Program-made: the position numbers and the translations under genes | NCBI GenBank assembly: GCA_004151065.3 | Contig: NWUY0300040703.1 | Coordinates: 5,983 to 26,169 of the forward strand | Direction: 5' to 3' | Length of the DNA: 20,187 nt | DNA from: Larix sibirica | Lineage: Eukaryota > Streptophyta > Pinopsida > Pinales > Pinaceae | Shown: positions 17,040 to 20,187 of the stretch, piece after piece | Layout: every line of letters starts with the position of its first letter | How positions within the stretch are numbered: position 1 is the stretch's first letter | Notes under the pieces: generated by a model | What the model was told of the DNA's origin: nothing | The model's input: only the letters and a program-made list of their open reading frames with translations | Database searches by the model: none

Positions 17040-17165
17040 ACATTATTACTCTCATAGTAGGAAACAAATTTAATTTAGTTATTGTTGTGTCAAGAGGAAA
17101 GTGAACGTCATTATTACCCACATAGTAGGAATACTATTGTGTCAAGAGGAATGTGACCTCATAAA
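17040..17165. repeat. Imperfect tandem duplication, about 60-65 bp
   Basis: CATTATTACTCTCATAGTAGGAA...TATTGTTGTGTCAAGAGGAAAGTGA is repeated as CATTATTACCCACATAGTAGGAA...TATTGTGTCAAGAGGAATGTGA, the second copy being shorter in the middle. Confidence 0.85.
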
Positions 17166-17340
17166 ATTGCGGACCAACTTCAAGGAGTGGTTCAAAACCC
17201 ACTATTACCTTCTTGATTGACTGTCTTGGAAATAGAGTTATCCACTCTCTAGCTTGGTGACTTTGTTAAAGTGGAAGAATATTTGTCTCTATTTTCCAAA
17301 ATTCACATTGACAAAAGATCACTAATGGACAAGAGCAAAA

Positions 17341-17840
17341 GTGAAATCATGCTAATCTCCCTAACAAGATGATAAAACCATCATTTGGATGGACAAAGGA
17401 CAACATGATCGCTGGCCAACAAAGTGAAGGCTCATCTTGATGGATAGAGGGCAAAATGATCTCCGGGTTAAAAATTAGAGGATGCTAACCTTTGAGACAA
17501 AAGAGTGAGTAGAAGTGAAATCATGCTATAATCTCCTTGACAGGATAAAGCCGTCACCTCGATGGACAAAGGACAACATGATCTTTGGCCAACAAATTGA
17601 AGGCTCACCTTGATGGATAGAGGGTGAATTGATCTATGGTCGAGAGATCGAAGGTTGCTAACCTTTGAGACAAGAGGATAAAATTGTCACCTTGTTGAAT
17701 AGAGGACAAAATGATCCCTTGTTGACAAATTGAAGGCTACTAACTTCCATGACAAGAGGATTAAATTGTCACCTTGGTGATCAAAGGATAAAATAGTCTC
17801 GGTTAACGTCTTGGCCGACAAATTAAAGGTTGTTCCTTTT
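17341..17840. repeat. Two-level tandem array: 174-bp unit built from about 60-90-bp sub-units
   Basis: GTGAAATCATGCTA starts two large units at 17341 and 17515, 174 bp apart. Each large unit holds two related sub-units of the form GATGGACAAAGGACAACATGATC...ACAAATTGAAGGCT and GATGGATAGAGGG...GATCTAYGG...GCTAACCTTTGAGACA. Two further diverged sub-units follow from about 17672 and 17750 (GACAAGAGGATAAAATTGTCACCTT), making about six in all. The period is not kept strictly enough for coding repeats, and stops occur in the frames I read. It lies just inside LTR-like sequence B, where LTR elements often carry non-coding repeats. Confidence 0.82.
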
Positions 17841-17987
17841 GATAAAACCATTTTTGACATTAGGTAGTATGTGGATTGTCTCTCAATGTGACCTCTTACT
17901 TGCATGCCATCTTTGGTTGCATAAGCTAAAGGTTCTTGTCCTTAAAAAGGGATTATCATGCCTCTTGCTTACCCATAAGTTAATCTT

Positions 17988-17996
17988 ATGGAGGGG
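17988..17996 (+). promoter_or_regulatory. Polypurine tract before LTR-like sequence B
   Basis: ATGGAGGGG stands directly before the TGTTAGTAC start of sequence B, the position of the plus-strand primer in LTR retrotransposons. Confidence 0.5.
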
Positions 17997-18122
17997 TGTT
18001 AGTACAACTCTTTTCCCCTATTGTGCTATATAATTGGGTTATCTCCCATTATATTAGACTTAGGTCTTATTATCATTAATATTTTAATAATAATATATAA
18101 TAGTATAATGGGAGCTATTGCA
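17997..18122 (+). mobile_element. Short LTR-like sequence B
   Basis: Starts TGTTAGTACAAC and matches sequence A over its first 60 bp or so (TTTTCCC, TATATAATTGGG, TATCTCCCATTATATTAGA). Ending at GAGCTATTGCA (18122) it would be 126 bp. The phrase GAGCTATTGC(A/G)TGG is repeated at about 18161, where TGGTATAAA could be a primer-binding site, so the true end may be near 18170. It could be the 3' LTR of the 13403 element or the 5' LTR of the copia element that follows. The 5 bp flanking A and B do not match. Confidence 0.55.
18047..18112. repeat. Long imperfect hairpin inside LTR-like sequence B
   Basis: CCCATTATATTA at the left is nearly the reverse complement of TAGTATAATGGG at the right (11 of 12). 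Between them TTATTAT faces AATAATAA around an AT-rich loop. LTR-like sequence A has the left arm but not the right, so the hairpin arose in B. Confidence 0.7.
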
Positions 18123-18548
18123 TGGAATATACTAATTTTAGATGAACATGTCTCACATTCGAGCTATTGCGTGGTATAAATTGCAAGCTAGATATAAAAT
18201 GAAAGACAATCTTCTAATAATAATGTTAAAAGTCAAGTGTAGCATGCCTTGTTAGTGAAAGTGGGTAGCTACTAATATAGCCCTCAATAGGGTTCAAATG
18301 TTGCCATTGACATGCTAGTGCTTGTGCTCATGCTTGTGGATGTGCACAAGACACACAACAATGGTTTGGGCCATGAGCAAGCTTTGGGCAACTTTGGCCA
18401 AATATGAGGCAAAGAGGCCTAGCCTTTCTTACTATGCATTCAACTTTATTCACTTCTTAAGGATGTGGATGCCGATTCTCGTCACAAATCCCTGAGAGTC
18501 ATACAAGGTATATCTCATGAAAATTATAGTTCAAATCATAACAAGGCA

Positions 18549-18680
18549 TAGAAATACTATCATTATTGTGGAAAAACGAGTCACACATAAGACAAATGTC
18601 ATAAGAAACAAAGAGATCAACAAATGAATCAAAATAACACAAGCAAAGAAAGAGGTAGAGGAAGCAAACTAAATAATTTT
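18549..18680 (+). pseudogene. Copia Gag CCHC zinc knuckle remnant
   Basis: KYYHYCGKTSHT*DKCHKKQ fits the C-x2-C-x4-H-x4-C nucleic-acid-binding knuckle of copia Gag with the first Cys changed to Tyr (18558-18560, TGT to TAT) and a TAA inside (18588-18590). The second Cys, the His and the last Cys are at 18567, 18582 and 18597. A basic tail (NTSKERGRGSK) follows, as is usual before the protease. Confidence 0.8.
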
Positions 18681-18739
18681 ATTAAGTACAAAATGATTTT
18701 TTGCTTTTGAGAGCTCATTCATATGCATCTTGAGGTGTT

Positions 18740-18985
18740 TGGTATCTTGATTCGAGTGTTTCCAAACACATGACATGCAAAAAGGAATGGTTCCCAAAAT
18801 GGGATTGTAATATTGATAACATTGCACTAGGAGACAACAGTCATAAGGTGGAAGGCAAGGGAGTGATACCTTCCAAATGTTCAAGTAATCAAGGTTGAAA
18901 ATTAAAAATGTTCTTTATGTACTTGGGATTAACACAAAATTAATTTTGAATGCGCTAGAAATCAGCTGAAACTACATAATTGTTT
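18740..18985 (+). pseudogene. Copia aspartic protease remnant
   Basis: LDSSVSKHMTCKKEWF corresponds to the family's LDSGASxHMT active-site motif: catalytic Asp (18749-18751) and Ser are kept, Gly-Ala became Ser-Val. ALGDNSHKVEGKGVI matches the conserved xxGDNxxxxVxGKGxV block. After a one-base shift, IKNVLYVLGI matches the LxxVLYVPxL end of the domain. Inactive by active-site change and frameshift. Confidence 0.87.
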
Positions 18986-19089
18986 TAAATAAAAAGCAAT
19001 GTCCAATCAAAGATAGAAACAACAAAGTGATAGCCAAATATGTTAGACTTAGAACAAACAATTTATACAAATTTGAAGGCACAATGGAA

Positions 19090-19330
19090 AAAGATCGAGC
19101 TTTCCTCTCAAGAAAAAAGTGGGAAAATCCACCAGGGCATGAAAGATATGGGCATCTCAATTTTGTTTATCTCAATATGTTGAACTAGAAGAGTATGGTT
19201 CAAGGTTCATTGAAAAGTGAAGAAGAATGAAATGCATGTGAAGCTTACTTAGCGGGAAAGTAACATAGAGCTATGTTTGAAGACAATGCAACTCAAGCCA
19301 GATAGGTAGTTGAACTTATTCACAATGACG
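19090..19330 (+). pseudogene. Copia pre-integrase zinc-binding region remnant
   Basis: GHERYGHLNFVYLNML matches the LWHxRLGHxNxxxL helix of the integrase HHCC domain. The Cys pair reads CEAYLAGK, with the second Cys changed to Tyr (19246-19248, TAC) and the Gln of GKQHR changed to a TAA stop (19261-19263). It leads directly into the integrase core. Confidence 0.88.
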
Positions 19331-20078
19331 TTTCTAGTCCTAGGAAAACTTAATCTATCGGAGGGGGGGGGAAAATTTGCAAAATATATTTTGATTTTAG
19401 AAGGTGACTATTCAAGAAAGGTTTTGGTGTACTTTCTAATAGTAAATTTGCAAGCCTTTGAATGCCATATAAACTTCAATGAATTAGTAGAGAATGGGAG
19501 GAAGGAGATTAAACCTCTCCGAATTTACAAAGGTGGAGAGTGCATGCTAAACAAATTCCTATACTTTTGCTAGAAAGAAATAATTTGTAGATAAACAACT
19601 TCCTAGACAACCCAATGAAATGTTGGTGTTGAGAGGAAAATAGAACAATATTGGAAATGGCTTGTTATACTTTTGCTAGAATTAAATAATTTGTAGATAA
19701 ACAACAACTTCCTAGACAACCCAATGAAATGTTGGTGTTGAGAGGAAAATAGAACAATATTGGAAATGGCCTGTTGTATGTTGAAAGGGTGTAGTATGGA
19801 ACATGAATTTTAGGGAGAAGCTAGGCAAACCATAATGCTTCTTCTTAGTAGAAATATTGTAGAAGTGGTGAAAAACATGACTTGAAAAGAAGCTTGGTCA
19901 AGTTGAAAACAATAGTTAAGAGGATTCTGAGTATTTGGTTGTACAAGGTACGCTCGTGTTTCAAATGGAACTAGGCATAATGTTGAAGATACAAGTAAGA
20001 AATGCATTTTTTGGTCATAGTCTAGAGGCAAAAGCATATAATTTATATGACCCTACCAATAAGAAAATCTTTGTGTTG
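19310..20078 (+). pseudogene. Copia integrase core remnant
   Basis: Integrase would insert the cDNA into the genome using a D,D,E triad. The first Asp is kept (VELIHNDVSS, 19327-19329). An 87-codon open stretch carries YILILEGDYSRKVLVYF and LVENGRKEIKPLR. The second Asp, in the family's LRSDxGGE, reads LRIYKGGE (Tyr at 19526-19528). The Glu region (GVAERKNRTxxEMAR) is present twice because of a tandem duplication (19561-19775). Further on, AYNLYDPTNKKIF matches KAYRLYDPxxxKI, the end of the domain. A run of G at 19363-19372 marks a frameshift. Clear family match, certainly inactive. Confidence 0.92.
19561..19775. repeat. Tandem duplication of 106/109 bp in the integrase
   Basis: Copy 1 (19561-19666) and copy 2 (19667-19775) both start ATACTTTTGCTAGAA and differ by three base changes and one AAC insertion. 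The duplicated part spans the codons around the catalytic Glu. The high identity compared with the decayed surroundings makes the duplication much younger than the element. Confidence 0.93.
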
Positions 20079-20187
20079 CCGCCTATACACACCTGGGGGG
20101 AACGCAACAGGAAACCTTCAAGCCGCTCGGTGTGTCCTTGGGGGCAAGTGAGAGTCAAGTGCTGTCACCTGATTACTCGACTCCTCC
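20076..20187. other. GC-richer segment at right edge, possible LTR start
   Basis: Integrase sequence stops at IFVL, and TGTTGCCGCCTATACACACC follows, with a jump in GC and no copia frame. A TGTTG start suggests the 5' edge of another LTR inserted here, or a further join. The window ends before this can be tested. Confidence 0.3.

Larger units (their letters stand above)
18180..20078 (+). mobile_element. Ty1/copia element, gag to integrase, decayed
   Basis: The order Gag zinc knuckle, aspartic protease, pre-integrase, integrase is that of Ty1/copia (integrase before RT), unlike gypsy. All parts are on the + strand with frame changes and stops throughout. RT and RNase H would follow to the right but the sequence changes character at about 20076. 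The 5' limit is set just after the possible primer-binding site and is approximate. The Gag capsid part (18240-18540) is not recognisable residue by residue. Confidence 0.88.

Noticed and set aside
17341-17840. CRISPR-like array
   Set aside because: Units are long, variable and imperfect, with no constant short repeat and unique spacers; the window is eukaryotic. It is an ordinary nested tandem repeat.
13398-18127. 5-bp target duplication around the A/B LTR pair
   Set aside because: TGACA before A and TGGAA after B do not match, so a simple intact insertion is not supported.
9961-20187. Search for CGS exon 2 and later exons
   Set aside because: No GERLGRG, TTPVVNTSAYFF-like or PLP-lysine motif was found in any frame, so no further exon is claimed.

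Overview
The window looks like nuclear DNA of a large, repeat-rich seed-plant genome, most likely a gymnosperm. That taxon is inferred, not shown. It is AT-rich and almost free of intact genes, and it is filled with old, frameshifted copies of plant transposable elements: Ty3/gypsy, Ty1/copia and an L1-type LINE carrying an RNase H domain. The one sequence that reads as a conserved host gene is part of exon 1 of cystathionine gamma-synthase (CGS), the committed enzyme of plant methionine synthesis, at 9723-9960 on the + strand. It carries the MTO1 nascent-peptide element.

Layout. 1-428: minus-strand remnant of a gypsy aspartic protease. 429-4370: no recognisable gene; it holds a G-quadruplex-type motif, a possible LTR with a primer-binding site, several short tandem repeats, microsatellites, a possible tRNA-derived SINE and a strong hairpin. 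4372-6544: + strand, 5'-truncated LINE with the C-terminal part of the reverse transcriptase ORF, a zf-RVT zinc-binding region, RNase H, 3' UTR and A-rich tail. 6545-7500: AT-rich with two (TA)n tracts. 7500-9719: + strand gypsy gag, protease and reverse transcriptase, cut off inside the RT at a single ambiguous base (9720). 9723-9960: the CGS exon, ending at a GT donor. 9961 onward: presumably CGS intron 1, since no exon 2 was found; a SINE-like sequence lies near 10085.

11801-13318: a minus-strand poly(A) retroposon flanked by a perfect 17-bp target-site duplication. It carries one roughly 400-codon frame, broken by two stops, of a protein I cannot identify. 13403-18122: two related short LTR-like sequences 4.6 kb apart, with a primer-binding site after the first and a polypurine tract before the second. 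The interior is unrecognisable and ends in several families of tandem repeats. 18180-20078: + strand copia gag-protease-integrase remnant with a recent 106-bp tandem duplication. 20076-20187: an abrupt change to GC-richer sequence, possibly another LTR edge.

The elements do not form a working system. Most in-frame stops replace Trp, Gln or Arg codons, the pattern expected from methylation-driven C-to-T decay of silenced elements. The most interesting points are the CGS exon, whose MTO1 core is kept while the residues at the arrest site differ; the join at base 9720; and the unidentified retroposed coding sequence.
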